Of a stretch of 64,000 bases of DNA, positions 1 through 13,621 are shown in pieces. The stretch is from Paraburkholderia oxyphila NBRC 105797 (GTDB taxonomy: Bacteria > Pseudomonadota > Gammaproteobacteria > Burkholderiales > Burkholderiaceae). The first letter of the stretch is position 1, and every line of letters begins with the position of its first letter. The notes under the pieces were generated by a model. It saw nothing but the letters and a program-made list of their open reading frames with translations, was not told where the DNA came from and searched no databases. The position numbers were made by a program, and so were the translations under genes. The stretch spans positions 124,001 through 188,000 of the forward strand of contig NZ_BAYD01000007.1 in NCBI RefSeq assembly GCF_000685075.1. Direction: 5' to 3'.

Positions 1-548
1 CCCGGCTGGTTCGGATTGACGATGGCGCGCGCGTCGGGCAGCGTGTCGCCGGGCAGATGGTGGTCGGTCACGAGCACTTCAATGCCGAGCGCATTGGCGG
101 CCTCCACGCCCTCGACGCTCGCGATGCCGTTGTCGACGGTGATCAGCAGGTCGGGCTGACCGCCCTTGCGTTGTGCAGCGAGTGCAACGATCTCGGGTGT
201 GAGGCCGTAGCCGTACTCGAAGCGGTTCGGCACCAGGTAGTCGATCTGCGCACCGAGCATGCGCAGGCCGCGCACGGCGACTGCGCAAGCGGTGGCGCCG
301 TCGCAGTCATAGTCGGCGACCACGAGCATGCGGCAGTCCGCTTCGAGCGCGTCGGCGAGCAGCATCGCAGCGTCGTCGAGCCCTTTCATGCCGGCGGGCG
401 GTATCAGGCGGTTCAGGCCGGTCTCGATCTCGTCGGGCTGGCACACGCCGCGTGAGGCATAGAGCCGCGCGAGGACCGGATGCAGGCCGTGACGGATCAG
501 GGCTTCGGTATCGGCGGGGGAGCAGGCGCGGGTGACGATTCGGGTCAT
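1..548 (-). CDS. recJ: Single-stranded-DNA 5'-3' exonuclease RecJ (N-terminal part, cut by window edge)
   Basis: RecJ degrades single-stranded DNA 5' to 3' in recombinational repair, mismatch repair and RecFOR processing. Reading leftward from the ATG at 548, the first 180 or so residues show the DHH-phosphoesterase signatures in order: the DYDCDGATA metal-binding motif, then the DNGI segment, then DHH followed by LPGDTLPDARAIVNPNQPG. These bind the two catalytic Mn ions in the family. The reading frame stays open to base 1, so the rest of the DHH domain, DHHA1 and the OB domain lie outside the window. The gene starts 31 bases after the stop of the RpfE-type gene and is probably cotranscribed with it. 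Confidence 0.95.
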   Translation of the reverse strand, partial: MTRIVTRACSPADTEALIRHGLHPVLARLYASRGVCQPDEIETGLNRLIPPAGMKGLDDAAMLLADALEADCRMLVVADYDCDGATACAVAVRGLRMLGAQIDYLVPNRFEYGYGLTPEIVALAAQRKGGQPDLLITVDNGIASVEGVEAANALGIEVLVTDHHLPGDTLPDARAIVNPNQP

Positions 549-579
549 GCGTGAGAGGCCGTGGAAGAAACGTTGGACA

Positions 580-1788
580 TTAGTCGATGATGAGCGACGC
601 GAACTCGCGGCGTCGCCAGAATTTGCGCAGGTCGCCGCGCTTGGCGGTGAGCGTGACCGAGCCGGTGTCGCCGCACAGCGTGAGGCTGAGTTCGGCCAGC
701 TCGCGGGCCTCGAGGGCGGCGAGCGCGGGCGCGAACCAGTCGCGCTCGAGCTGCGCGAACGCCGCGTTCCAGCGGCCCCAGTCCTGCTGGATATAGGCGG
801 CGGAGAACGGGTCGATTTCGACGAGCGTGGCGCCGTTTGCGTGCGTGCCAGCGTTTGCAGCGCCGTTTGGCGCGCTGATCCGTGCATTGTTCGGTGCAAT
901 GCCGGGCGCCGCGCTCGTCGGTGCGCCAGCCGATGCGGCAAGCGCACTGAACGTCTCGGGCGCCGCGCCCAGCTCGGCGCCGGCGGCGAGCGCGAGCCCG
1001 CGCGTGGCGGCCGCGTCCGAGCGCACGCGCGAGAAGGCCCGCTTGACCGGGCGCAGCGCGCCTTGCGCGTGGAACCAGATCGAGTTGACGGCGGGCAGGC
1101 CGCGCGCCTCGCGCGCTTCGTTGACGGGATGCTCGAACCAGGCCATCTGCACCTCGTTCTGCACCTTCATCCATGCGCGCGAGCGCTGGCCCGACTGCGC
1201 CTCGTGCGGCAGCCAGATTTCGATGTTGCGCCCGCTCGCGCGCAGCGGCGAGGCGCCCGCGAGCGTGCCGAACTGCTCGCTCGACAGGTACCAGCGCTGG
1301 GGCGTGGGCGCTTCGATGCGCACGCCCAGTTCTTCGATGAGGGGCCGCGCGACTGCGTAGAGCGCGGCGGCATCGGCGTCGGCGAGTTCGAGCGAGGCGG
1401 GGTCGATCAGCACCAGATGGTCGTGCGCGATGCGCACGTGCACGGGCTGGACGCAGGCCCAGATGGCGTCGCCGGGCGTGCCGCCGTCTGCGAGCAGCAT
1501 CCACGGCGCGAGCGGGGCTTCGTCGTCGGCTGCGCTGCTTGTGCCGCTTGATGCGGTCGTGCCGGCCGGGGTGGCCGCCTGCGGCGCGGCCGCTCCGAAC
1601 GCTCGCGCAACCCAGCGCTCGTGCGGCAAGGTGCGCTGGAAATCCTCGCCGATTGTCTGTTCGCCAAGGCTCGCGCGCGCGACCAGTTTCGAGAGGGCTG
1701 GATATTCGAGTCCGGCGAGGGCGGTAGAGGCCGCCGTCGCGGACGGCAGCGCAAACGGCACGAGGAGATGGAGACGATCGACAGGCAT
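580..1788 (-). CDS. RpfE-type regulatory/phosphoglycerate-mutase-like protein of unknown function
   Basis: A soluble protein of about 402 residues of the type annotated in Burkholderiaceae either as 'regulatory protein RpfE' or as a cofactor-independent phosphoglycerate mutase homologue. I recognise the conserved LLADGGTPGDAIWACVQPVH block, the RWYLSSEQFGTL stretch, and the NEVQMAWFEHPVNEARE and LPAVNSIWFHAQG segments, but no catalytic motif that assigns a reaction. In-frame ATGs lie at 1842, 1800 and 1788. I chose 1788 because the conserved part (MPVDRLHLLVPFALPS) begins there; none has a good Shine-Dalgarno. An Ala-rich linker at about residues 245-280 is probably unstructured. It is followed closely by recJ on the same strand, a pairing I know from related genomes. 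Confidence 0.75.
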   Translation of the reverse strand: MPVDRLHLLVPFALPSATAASTALAGLEYPALSKLVARASLGEQTIGEDFQRTLPHERWVARAFGAAAPQAATPAGTTASSGTSSAADDEAPLAPWMLLADGGTPGDAIWACVQPVHVRIAHDHLVLIDPASLELADADAAALYAVARPLIEELGVRIEAPTPQRWYLSSEQFGTLAGASPLRASGRNIEIWLPHEAQSGQRSRAWMKVQNEVQMAWFEHPVNEAREARGLPAVNSIWFHAQGALRPVKRAFSRVRSDAAATRGLALAAGAELGAAPETFSALAASAGAPTSAAPGIAPNNARISAPNGAANAGTHANGATLVEIDPFSAAYIQQDWGRWNAAFAQLERDWFAPALAALEARELAELSLTLCGDTGSVTLTAKRGDLRKFWRRREFASLIID

Positions 1789-2161
1789 GATGGTGCGCAT
1801 TGTACTTCGGCCCAGGTGGCGCCTGGGTGCGGCACGAGCCATGCGCGGTCCCGGGCGTGCGTTGCGGCAAGGGGTAGCTGCGGGCGCCGAAGCGCAGGAA
1901 ATTCGCAGGAGATCGACAAGAGCGCCATAGAAATCAGCGACTTATCGGCAACAATCCGGGCACCCGGGCGTGTAATCCGCATCCAACGGAAGGAGCCGGG
2001 GCCGCGAGCGTGCCGGGCCGAGGCGGCGCAAAGTCCGTGAGGTGCCGCTAGTGTGGCAAACTTCGCGGTTGATCGCCGAAATGCTCCGGCACGTAATCCG
2101 GCTTGCGGGCCGGCAGGCACAACGGTCGGCACGCGCAACGAAGACGCATTAAAGGATTCGC
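1789..2161. other. Divergent intergenic region between the RpfE-type gene and lolC
   Basis: About 370 bases without a credible gene. It must carry the promoters for both divergent units, but I could not pick a well-spaced -35/-10 pair on either strand. A good ribosome binding site for lolC (AAAGGA, 2151-2156) lies at its right end. Confidence 0.5.
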
Positions 2162-3415
2162 TTGAAACTTCCCTACGAATGGCAGATAGGCTGGCGCTAC
2201 ACCCGCGCCGGCAAGCGCACGACTGGCAACGGGTTCATCTCGTTCATCGCGCTCATTTCGATGTCGGGCATCGCGCTCGGCGTGGCGGCGCTGATCGTCG
2301 TGCTCTCGGTGATGAACGGCTTCCAGCGCGACGTGCGCGACCGCATGCTCTCCGTGCTCGCGCATATCGAGATCTTTTCGCCGACGGGCTCGATGCCCGA
2401 CTGGCAGCTCACCGCCAAGGAGGCGAAGACCAATCGCGAGGTGATCGGCGCCGCGCCCTATGTGGATGCGCAGGCGCTCCTCACGCGCGGCGACAGCCTG
2501 AGCGGCGTCGCGCTGCGTGGCGTCGAACCGTCCGAAGAGCCGCAGGTGTCCGACATCAACAAGGAGATGAAGGCCGGCAGCATGAACGACCTCACGCCGG
2601 GCAGCTTCAACATCGTGCTCGGTGCGGACCTTGCGGTGAGCCTCGGTGTGACGGTGGGCGACAAGGTCACGCTCGTCGCGCCCGAGGGCAGCATCACGCC
2701 CGCGGGCATGCTGCCGCGCCTGAAGCAGTTCACGGTGGCCGGTGTGTTCGAGTCGGGGCATTACGAGTACGACAGCTCGCTCGCGCTCATCAACATCCAC
2801 GACGCCGAGGTGCTCTACCGGCTGCCTGCACCTACCGGCGTGCGCCTGCGCCTGAAAGACATGCAGCGCGCGCCCGCGGTGGCGCGCCAGCTCGTGCACA
2901 CGCTCTCGGGCGACCTCTATATCCGCGACTGGACGCAGCAGAACAAGACCTGGTTCTCCGCGGTGCAGATCGAAAAGCGCATGATGTTCATCATTCTCAC
3001 GCTCATCATCGCAGTGGCGGCGTTCAATCTGGTTTCGTCGCTCGTGATGACCGTCACCAACAAGCAGGCCGATATCGCGATCCTGCGCACGCTCGGCGCG
3101 CAGCCCGGCTCGATCATGAAGATTTTCTTCGTGCAGGGCGTGACGATCGGCTTCGCGGGCACCGCCATCGGCATCGCGCTCGGCTGTCTCATCGCGTGGA
3201 GCATTCCCTGGAGCGTGCCGATGATCGAGCACCTCCTCGGCGTGCAATTCCTGCCGCCGTCCGTCTATTTCATCAGCGAGCTGCCTTCGGAACTCGTCGC
3301 CTCTGACGTGATCCGCATCGGCTCGATTGCGTTCGTGCTTTCCGCGCTGGCGACGCTCTATCCCAGCTGGCGCGCGGCCAAGGTTCGTCCGGCGGAGGCG
3401 CTGCGTTATGAATGA
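2162..3415 (+). CDS. lolC: Lipoprotein-releasing ABC transporter permease LolC/LolE type
   Basis: Inner-membrane permease that, with LolD, extracts outer-membrane lipoproteins from the inner membrane and passes them to LolA. The 417-residue protein has the expected MacB/FtsX layout: TM1 at about residues 23-45, a periplasmic domain of about 220 residues, then three TM segments near 275-297, 320-345 and 385-402. The start is TTG, supported by AAAGGA five bases upstream; no better ATG exists before TM1. The end overlaps lolD by eight bases, so translation is probably coupled. Only one LolC/E-like gene is present, which suggests a single-permease complex (LolF type) instead of the LolC-LolE heterodimer of enterobacteria, unless a second gene lies elsewhere. 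Confidence 0.93.
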   Translation: MKLPYEWQIGWRYTRAGKRTTGNGFISFIALISMSGIALGVAALIVVLSVMNGFQRDVRDRMLSVLAHIEIFSPTGSMPDWQLTAKEAKTNREVIGAAPYVDAQALLTRGDSLSGVALRGVEPSEEPQVSDINKEMKAGSMNDLTPGSFNIVLGADLAVSLGVTVGDKVTLVAPEGSITPAGMLPRLKQFTVAGVFESGHYEYDSSLALINIHDAEVLYRLPAPTGVRLRLKDMQRAPAVARQLVHTLSGDLYIRDWTQQNKTWFSAVQIEKRMMFIILTLIIAVAAFNLVSSLVMTVTNKQADIAILRTLGAQPGSIMKIFFVQGVTIGFAGTAIGIALGCLIAWSIPWSVPMIEHLLGVQFLPPSVYFISELPSELVASDVIRIGSIAFVLSALATLYPSWRAAKVRPAEALRYE

Positions 3416-4139
3416 CCGTCAATCGATCCTCGCCGCGGCGGGCGACTATCCGTACGTGCTCGAAGCGCACGGCATTTCGAAGGTGTTCGGCCAGGGCCAG
3501 CTCTCGGTCAACGTTCTGCACGACACCGAGATCTCGGTGAAGCGCGGCGAGAAGCTGGCGATCGTGGGCGCGTCGGGCTCGGGCAAGAGCACGCTGTTGC
3601 ACGTGCTGGGCGGCCTCGACGAGCCCGGCACCGGCAACGTCAAGCTGCTCGGCAAGCCGTTCACCGAGCTTTCCGAGCGTGAGCGCAACGACTTGCGCAA
3701 CCGCGCGCTGGGCTTCGTCTATCAGTTCCATCATCTGCTGCCCGAGTTTTCGGCGCTCGACAACGTGGCGATGCCGCTGCGCATCCGCCGTATGACGCAG
3801 GACGACGCGCGTCGCGAGGCGCTGGATATGCTTGCGCGCGTGGGCCTCGACCATCGCGCACGGCATCGGCCTGGCGAGCTCTCGGGCGGCGAGCGCCAGC
3901 GCGTGGCGATCGCGCGTGCGCTGGTGACGCGGCCCGCCTGCGTGCTGGCGGACGAGCCGACCGGCAATCTCGACGGCAGCACGGCGGACACGGTGTTCAA
4001 CCTGATGCTCGAATTGTCCGACCAGTTCCAGACCAGTTTCGTGATCGTCACGCACGACCCCGACCTCGCGGCGCGCTGCGACCGCATCGTGCGTCTGCGC
4101 GACGGCATGCTGCACGAGGAGCCGGTCGTCCCGGTGTGA
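3408..4139 (+). CDS. lolD: Lipoprotein-releasing ABC transporter ATPase LolD
   Basis: ATPase that powers lipoprotein release by the LolC permease. All ABC motifs are intact in the 243-residue product: Walker [10 protein letters not shown] at about residues 54-62, the Q-loop region ([15 protein letters not shown], a LolD hallmark), the [15 protein letters not shown] signature, Walker B ending ADEPTGNLD, and the switch histidine in VTHDPDLA. The ATG at 3408 lies inside the 3' end of lolC, which argues for coupled translation and equal dosage of the two subunits. A longer in-frame start at 3327 would lie wholly within lolC and is not needed. Confidence 0.96.
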   Translation: MNDRQSILAAAGDYPYVLEAHGISKVFGQGQLSVNVLHDTEISVKRGEKLAIVGASGSGKSTLLHVLGGLDEPGTGNVKLLGKPFTELSERERNDLRNRALGFVYQFHHLLPEFSALDNVAMPLRIRRMTQDDARREALDMLARVGLDHRARHRPGELSGGERQRVAIARALVTRPACVLADEPTGNLDGSTADTVFNLMLELSDQFQTSFVIVTHDPDLAARCDRIVRLRDGMLHEEPVVPV

Positions 4140-4228
4140 TCGACAACGCAGCGCCGTGCGGCTCGCCTGTGGCGGGCTGCACGGCGCTGGCGCAGCAAGT
4201 GCCCATGCGCGGCGGGAGCGCGCTTTCC

Positions 4229-5017
4229 ATGTGGATCGATACGCATTGCCATCTCGATGCCAGCGAGTTCGACGCCGATCGCGACGCGGTGGCGTCGGCG
4301 GCGTGCGCCTCGGGCGTCACGCGCATCGTGATTCCCGCCGTCGCGCGCGAGAATTTCGCGACCGTGCGCGCGCTCGCGCATCGCACACCTGGTGCGGTCT
4401 ACGCGCTCGGCATTCATCCGCTGTATACGCCGCAAGCGCGTGACGAGGATCTCGACGCGCTGCGCGCCGAGATCGAGGCGAGTCTCGCCGATCCGCGCTT
4501 CGTGGGTATCGGCGAGATCGGCCTCGACTACTTCGTGCCGGGTCTGGACGACGCGCGCCAGCAGCATTTCTATGACGCCCAGCTGCGGCTTGCCAGCGAA
4601 TTCGACCTGCCCGCGATCTGCCACGTGCGCAAGTCGCAGGATCAGGTGCTCAAGGGGCTGCGCCGCAACGGCGTGCGCCGCGGCATTGCCCATGCGTTCA
4701 ACGGCAGTTTCCAGCAGGCGAATGCGTACATCGAGCAAGGCATGCATCTGGGCTTCGGCGGCAACGTGACCTTCGAGCGGGCCTTGCAGATCCGGCGCCT
4801 CGCGGCGCAATTGCCGCTCGAGGCGATCGTCATGGAAACCGATGCGCCCGACATCTCGCCGTCCTGGCTCTATCGGGCGCGCAACACACCGGATCAGGTG
4901 CCGCGCATCGGCGCCGTGCTGGCTGCGTTGCGCGGCTTGACGCCCGAGGAACTCGCCCTTGGCACAACGGCCAACGCCGCGGCGGCGCTGCCCCGGCTCG
5001 CGCTTTCGTCTGCATAA
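4229..5017 (+). CDS. tatD: TatD-family metal-dependent hydrolase / DNase
   Basis: TatD proteins are cytoplasmic TIM-barrel metallohydrolases with 3'-5' exonuclease activity linked to DNA repair. The 262-residue product has the full metal set: DTHCHLD at the N-terminus, GEIGLDYF with the bridging glutamate, CHVRK, HAFNGS and the terminal ETDAPD. I use the ATG at 4229 because the barrel begins immediately (MWIDTHCHL) and GGGAG lies about 11 bases upstream. An upstream in-frame ATG at 4136 would overlap lolD and add 31 unconserved residues. It belongs to the lolC-lolD-tatD-comEC gene string. The family also includes YcfH/YjjV-type paralogues, so the exact orthology is less certain than the family. 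Confidence 0.88.
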   Translation: MWIDTHCHLDASEFDADRDAVASAACASGVTRIVIPAVARENFATVRALAHRTPGAVYALGIHPLYTPQARDEDLDALRAEIEASLADPRFVGIGEIGLDYFVPGLDDARQQHFYDAQLRLASEFDLPAICHVRKSQDQVLKGLRRNGVRRGIAHAFNGSFQQANAYIEQGMHLGFGGNVTFERALQIRRLAAQLPLEAIVMETDAPDISPSWLYRARNTPDQVPRIGAVLAALRGLTPEELALGTTANAAAALPRLALSSA

Positions 5018-5126
5018 TTCCTTCGAGGGTGACGCGCGGTTCACGCGCTAAAGCTGCTGCATACGGTTGTGCGCGCAACGGTATGCGGTTCGCACTTGCG
5101 CGCCACCTAGTCATGAAGGAGGCGCG

Positions 5127-7694
5127 ATGCGGACAGTGTGGTGTGGATTTGCGCTCGGGGTGATCGCGCTGCAACGCCAGGCGGCATTGCCTGGTCGGCT
5201 CATGTGGCTCGCATTGGTGGTGCTGGCGGTTGTTGCGGCGCTGGGTGCGGCGTGGATGCTGCACGACGCGCCGGGTGGCGTGCGCAAGCTGGCCGCCTGG
5301 ACTGCAGTCGGCGTGGCGTCGGCGTGCGTGGGCTTTGGCTATGCGGCCGTGCGTGCGGAACGGCTGCTGGCCGTTGCTTTGCCTGCCGCCTGGCAGGCTC
5401 GCGATATCGACGTGACCGGACATATCAGCCGCGTTCTCGCGCGCGACGCGAACAAGGCGAGTTTCTTGTTCGCCGTGGAAACCTGGTCGGCGCGCGCGTC
5501 GGGTTCGAGGCTGCCGCAACGGATACAGCTCACGTGGGTTGCGCGCGACGCGCCGCTGCCACGCATCGAGCCCGGCGCTCGCTGGCACTTGACCGTGCGT
5601 CTGAAGCGCCCGCATGGCGAGGGCAACTTCGGCTTGCGCGACCTGGAAACCACATTGCTGTCGCGCGGCGTGCGCGCGACGGGCTACGTCAACAACCCGG
5701 AACGCGCGCGACGGCTGGCAGCGGATGCGCAGGGCATGGGCGTCTGGATCGAACGTGCGCGTGCAGCGGTGCGCGCACGCATCGACGCGGTGCTCGCCGG
5801 GGCGCCACATCGCGGCATAGTCGTGGCGCTGGCAACCGGCGCGCAGGACGCCGTCAGCGACGCCGACTGGCGGCTGCTGCGCAATACGGGCACGAGTCAT
5901 CTCGTGGCGATTTCGGGACTGCATCTGACGTTCGTCGCCGGCCTGGCCGGCTGGGCCACGGGTGCGCTCTGGCGGCGCGCACGCTGGCGCGGGGTGGAGG
6001 CGCCGCTTGTCGTGCCTGCACAGAAAATCGCGGTTGCCGGCGCGCTTTGCGCGGCGGCGGCCTACGCCGCGCTGGCCGGATTCAACGTGCCCGTGCAGCG
6101 TGCGCTGTGGATGCTCGCGGTCACGGCTGTGGCGCTATGGCGCTCGCGCGAGCTGGTGCGTGGTCATGTGCTCGCGTGGGCGCTCGGGCTGGTCCTGCTG
6201 CGCGACCCATGGTCGGTTACGGCGGCAGGCTTCTGGCTCTCGTTCGGCGCCGTCGCCGCGATTCTTTTTGCGGCGAGCGGAGTGCCGCGCATGCGGCAAG
6301 TCGGCGATATCGAGCTTTCGCCGGACGAAGCCGACCCGATGCGCGAGCGGGAAGCGGAACCGCGCGGCGTGAGTTGTTCACCAGGCCTCTATGCGCGCAT
6401 TTCCGCGGCCCTCGACTATGAACGCCGGCGTCGAGCCGCGCGGCGCTTCTGGGCCAGGGTGAGGGACGGCGCACGCGTGCAGTGGGCGGTCACGCTCGCG
6501 CTCGCGCCGCTCACCGCGTACTGGTTCATGCAGATCCCGCTGATCGGTCCGCTGGCGAACGCTTTTGCGATTCCGTGGGTGAGCGTGTTCGTCACGCCCA
6601 CCGTGCTGGCCGGTGTCATGCTGCCCGCGCCGCTCGACGCCTTCGCGCTGCGTGTGGCGCACACGTTGATCGAGGCGCTCGCCGCCGCGTTGGCAACGCT
6701 GGAAGGCTGGCCATGGGCCGTGCTGCGCCTGCCGCAGCCTGGCTACTGGGCACTCGGCTGCGCAGCGGTCGGCGTCGCCTGGTGTCTCGCGCCGCGCGGC
6801 TGGCCGCTGCGCTGGCTCGCGCCGTTCACCTGGCTGCCGCTGCTCGTGCCCGCGCCAGGCGGTCCGCCGCCCGGCGCGTTCCGCCTGACTGCGCTGGACA
6901 TCGGGCAGGGCACGTCGGTGCTCGTCGAGACCGCCCGGCACACGCTCCTCTTCGATGCCGGCCCGGGACCGGAATCCACGCACGCGGGCGAGCGCATCGT
7001 CGTGCCTTATCTGCAGGCGCACGGTGTGATGCGGCTAGACGCGCTCATGGTGAGCCACGACGACTCCGATCATTCGGGCGGCGCGCAGGCTGTGCTCGAT
7101 GCCGTGCCTGTGCGTCAGTTCGTGGCGGGCATCCTGCCCGGCCATCCGCTGTGGGCGAGCGCGCGCCACGCAGGCGCCGATCTCGTGCAATGCGCCGCCG
7201 GACAGCGCTGGCAATGGGACGGCGTCGCGTTCGAGGTGCTCTGGCCAGACGCCGGGCCGCTCTCCGGCAAACCCAATACGCATTGCTGCGTGCTGCGCGT
7301 CTCCACGGCGCCGGGGCGCGACACGGCGGGAGGCGTCGTCTCCGCGCTCCTCGCCGCCGACATCGAGGCGCCCGCCGAGCGCACGCTCGTCGCGCGCGAC
7401 GCTGGCCGTCTGCAGGCCCAGGTGCTGGTCGTGCCGCATCACGGCAGCAAGACATCGTCGACTGAACCGTTCCTCGATTCTGTCTGGCCGCTCGTCGCCA
7501 TATTTCAGGTAGGCTATTTGAACCGGTTTCACCATCCGCACCCAGGCGTGTTCGCGCGCTACGAGTCGCGTCATATCGTGATAGCGCGCAGCGACGCCGA
7601 CGGCGCGGCCCGTGTCGAAGCGGCGCCCGGTGTGCTCGCCGTCGAGCGCTTTCGCGATACGCAGCGGCGCTACTGGATGGAGGCGGGCGAGTGA
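5127..7694 (+). CDS. comEC: DNA internalisation/competence protein ComEC/Rec2
   Basis: Polytopic inner-membrane channel through which single-stranded DNA enters during natural transformation. In order the 855 residues contain: N-terminal TM helices, an OB-fold-like region (about 90-190), the ComEC competence domain starting around the GTSHLVAISGLH signature with many TM helices, and a C-terminal metallo-beta-lactamase-like domain with SHDDSDHSGG (about residue 642) and VPHHGSKTSS. A charged insert (about residues 395-450) sits between TM segments. The start at 5127 has an excellent AAGGAGG at 5116-5122. All domains are intact, so the channel itself looks functional. Whether this strain is competent depends on type IV pilus and ComEA genes outside the window. 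Confidence 0.93.
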   Translation: MRTVWCGFALGVIALQRQAALPGRLMWLALVVLAVVAALGAAWMLHDAPGGVRKLAAWTAVGVASACVGFGYAAVRAERLLAVALPAAWQARDIDVTGHISRVLARDANKASFLFAVETWSARASGSRLPQRIQLTWVARDAPLPRIEPGARWHLTVRLKRPHGEGNFGLRDLETTLLSRGVRATGYVNNPERARRLAADAQGMGVWIERARAAVRARIDAVLAGAPHRGIVVALATGAQDAVSDADWRLLRNTGTSHLVAISGLHLTFVAGLAGWATGALWRRARWRGVEAPLVVPAQKIAVAGALCAAAAYAALAGFNVPVQRALWMLAVTAVALWRSRELVRGHVLAWALGLVLLRDPWSVTAAGFWLSFGAVAAILFAASGVPRMRQVGDIELSPDEADPMREREAEPRGVSCSPGLYARISAALDYERRRRAARRFWARVRDGARVQWAVTLALAPLTAYWFMQIPLIGPLANAFAIPWVSVFVTPTVLAGVMLPAPLDAFALRVAHTLIEALAAALATLEGWPWAVLRLPQPGYWALGCAAVGVAWCLAPRGWPLRWLAPFTWLPLLVPAPGGPPPGAFRLTALDIGQGTSVLVETARHTLLFDAGPGPESTHAGERIVVPYLQAHGVMRLDALMVSHDDSDHSGGAQAVLDAVPVRQFVAGILPGHPLWASARHAGADLVQCAAGQRWQWDGVAFEVLWPDAGPLSGKPNTHCCVLRVSTAPGRDTAGGVVSALLAADIEAPAERTLVARDAGRLQAQVLVVPHHGSKTSSTEPFLDSVWPLVAIFQVGYLNRFHHPHPGVFARYESRHIVIARSDADGAARVEAAPGVLAVERFRDTQRRYWMEAGE

Positions 7695-7861
7695 AGCGCA
7701 GGCAAGGCTGGGCGGCACGATCGGTGCGCCGGCTTGCCGGCGCCGCGCATCCGGTAATACAAGCACAGCACATGCAGCAATTGGAGTGGACGGCCGGGCG
7801 CGCAGGTGTGACAGGTGCTAAACGGCCGTGAACAGGACCGAGGACCGGAGAAAACAGGGCA

Positions 7862-8665
7862 TTGAAGAACGTCATCCATTTTTCACACGCGAACGGCTTC
7901 CCGGCATCGACTTATCGCACGCTTTTTGCCGAGCTTGGCGACACCTGCGAGCTGCGCTATATCGAGCGCATCGGCCACGACACGCGTTATCCCGTCACGC
8001 GCGACTGGCCGCACCTCGTCGATCAACTGATCCAGGACATCGGGCGCCGTTATGACAATCCGGTCTGGCTGGTCGGCCATTCGCTCGGCGGCTATCTCTC
8101 GCTCATGGCGGCGCTGAGGAAACCGCAGTGGGTGAGGGGCGTGGTGATGCTCGATTCGCCGGTGATCGCGGGCTGGCGCAGCGGCATGCTGAAAGTCTCG
8201 CAATGGACCGGGCTCGACGAGCGCCTCTCGCCGGCCGCCGCCACGCGCACGCGCCGCACGAGCTGGGCGAACCGTGACGAGGCCTGGCGCCACTTCTATT
8301 CGAAGCCCGCGTTTGCCCGCTGGGACGAGCGCGTACTGTCCGACTATATCGACTTCGGCATTCCTCAGACCTCGACCGACGGCACGCGCACGCTGGCCTT
8401 CGACCGCCGCACCGAGTACCTGATCTACCGGACCTTGCCGCATACCTTCGGCACGCGGCTCGCTCACGGCTCGCCGGTGCCGGTCAGCTTCATCGGCGGG
8501 ACGCAGTCGAAGGAGGTGCGCCAGGTCGGGTTGGCGGCCACGCAGCGCCTCGCCGGCGAGCGGTTCGAATGGATCGAGGGCAGTCATCTCTACCCGATGG
8601 AGCGGCCGATCGAGACGGCGCGCGCGGTGCAGCGCATGCTCTACGCGATGGAGAACGGCGGCTGA
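7862..8665 (+). CDS. Alpha/beta hydrolase
   Basis: A 267-residue cytoplasmic alpha/beta-hydrolase. The oxyanion region is HFSHANGFPASTY near the N-terminus, the nucleophile elbow is GHSLGG at about residues 72-77, and the C-terminal catalytic histidine is probably in WIEGSHLYPME. The HANGFPA form and the cap region are typical of the subgroup found in beta-proteobacteria; the substrate is unknown. The start is TTG at 7862; there is no in-frame ATG before the conserved strand. It lies between comEC and pyrG on the same strand, with gaps of about 165 bases on each side, so it could be transcribed independently. A CTGAGCC/GGCTCAG inverted repeat (8662-8690) covers its stop codon but lacks a T-run. 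Confidence 0.82.
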   Translation: MKNVIHFSHANGFPASTYRTLFAELGDTCELRYIERIGHDTRYPVTRDWPHLVDQLIQDIGRRYDNPVWLVGHSLGGYLSLMAALRKPQWVRGVVMLDSPVIAGWRSGMLKVSQWTGLDERLSPAAATRTRRTSWANRDEAWRHFYSKPAFARWDERVLSDYIDFGIPQTSTDGTRTLAFDRRTEYLIYRTLPHTFGTRLAHGSPVPVSFIGGTQSKEVRQVGLAATQRLAGERFEWIEGSHLYPMERPIETARAVQRMLYAMENGG

Positions 8666-8784
8666 GCCAACTGGCTTCGCGCCGGCTCAGTGGCGGGGCA
8701 TGCCCAAGGGGCGCAATCAGTCCCGCACGGGTACCGGGTGGCGCGCGCCGCCATGCAAAGTGCTCGCTCAAAATTCAGGGTTAG

Positions 8785-12965
<4,181 letters not shown>

Positions 12966-13017
12966 GCGGACCCGAACCCGGCAGCAGCCTTGCTGTCCCC
13001 TCTCGTAATCCCTCCCC

Positions 13018-13044
13018 GCCGCCCTGCGTCAAGCGCAGGGCGGC
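13018..13044 (+). terminator. Hairpin after eno
   Basis: A perfect 11-bp stem (GCCGCCCTGCG / CGCAGGGCGGC) with a TCAAG loop, starting about 50 bases after the eno stop. It is followed by GTGTATTTAT, not a clean T-run, so it may attenuate readthrough into ftsB or protect the eno 3' end instead of terminating fully. Confidence 0.55.
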
Positions 13045-13066
13045 GTGTATTTATCCGGCACCTTAC

Positions 13067-13492
13067 ATGCGGCTCGTCACTGTCGTCCTGATTCTCCTGC
13101 TCGTGCTGATCCAGTATCCGCTCTGGTGGGGGCATGGCGGCTGGTTGCGTGTGCATGAACTGCGCGAGCAGCTCGCCCAGCAGCAGAAGCAGAACGACGA
13201 CGAGAAACTGCGCAACGAACGCATCGAGGGCGAAGTGCAGGATCTCCAGAACGGCACGGCGGCCGTCGAGGAGCGCGCGCGCTACGAGATGGGCATGGTC
13301 AAGGACGGCGAGGTGTTCGTGCAGTTCGTCTCGCCGAATCAGCCCCTGCCGTCGACCCCGACCGACTCGTCGAACGTCTCCACGCGTGGCGAGATGTCGG
13401 CGGCGCCGGTCAAGGTGGTGCCGAACCCGGTATCGCGCGTGCCGGAGAAGCACCACGGGCATGCCGAGGACACGAAGAAGAAGGCGGGTTGA
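13067..13492 (+). CDS. ftsB: Cell division protein FtsB
   Basis: Small bitopic divisome protein that works with FtsL and FtsQ at the septum. The 141-residue product has a short cytoplasmic N-terminus, one TM helix (about residues 4-20, rich in V, L and I), then a periplasmic coiled coil (about 27-65, LREQLAQQQKQNDDEK and on) and the conserved EERARYEMGMVKDGEVFVQ segment. The last 50 residues are Pro/Ser/Lys-rich and longer than in E. coli FtsB, as is common in Burkholderiaceae. It follows eno, the conserved context. The next gene is convergent, separated by a bidirectional terminator. Confidence 0.92.
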   Translation: MRLVTVVLILLLVLIQYPLWWGHGGWLRVHELREQLAQQQKQNDDEKLRNERIEGEVQDLQNGTAAVEERARYEMGMVKDGEVFVQFVSPNQPLPSTPTDSSNVSTRGEMSAAPVKVVPNPVSRVPEKHHGHAEDTKKKAG

Positions 13493-13535
13493 ACGGCCCG
13501 TTCGGGCAGATTCCGGTCTCGCCTTCGAGGGACAA

Positions 13536-13572
13536 AAAAGCGCGGCTTCCGACAAACGGAAGCCGCGCTTTT
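13536..13572. terminator. Bidirectional terminator between ftsB and the convergent lipoprotein gene
   Basis: Perfect 16-bp inverted repeat AAAAGCGCGGCTTCCG / CGGAAGCCGCGCTTTT with an ACAAA loop. The A-run on one side and T-run on the other make a Rho-independent terminator for both strands, serving ftsB and the leftward lipoprotein gene. Confidence 0.9.
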
Positions 13573-13621
13573 ATTTTGTGCCTGACAACGGGGTACGGGA
13601 TTCGCTCGAGCGACTATGGCC

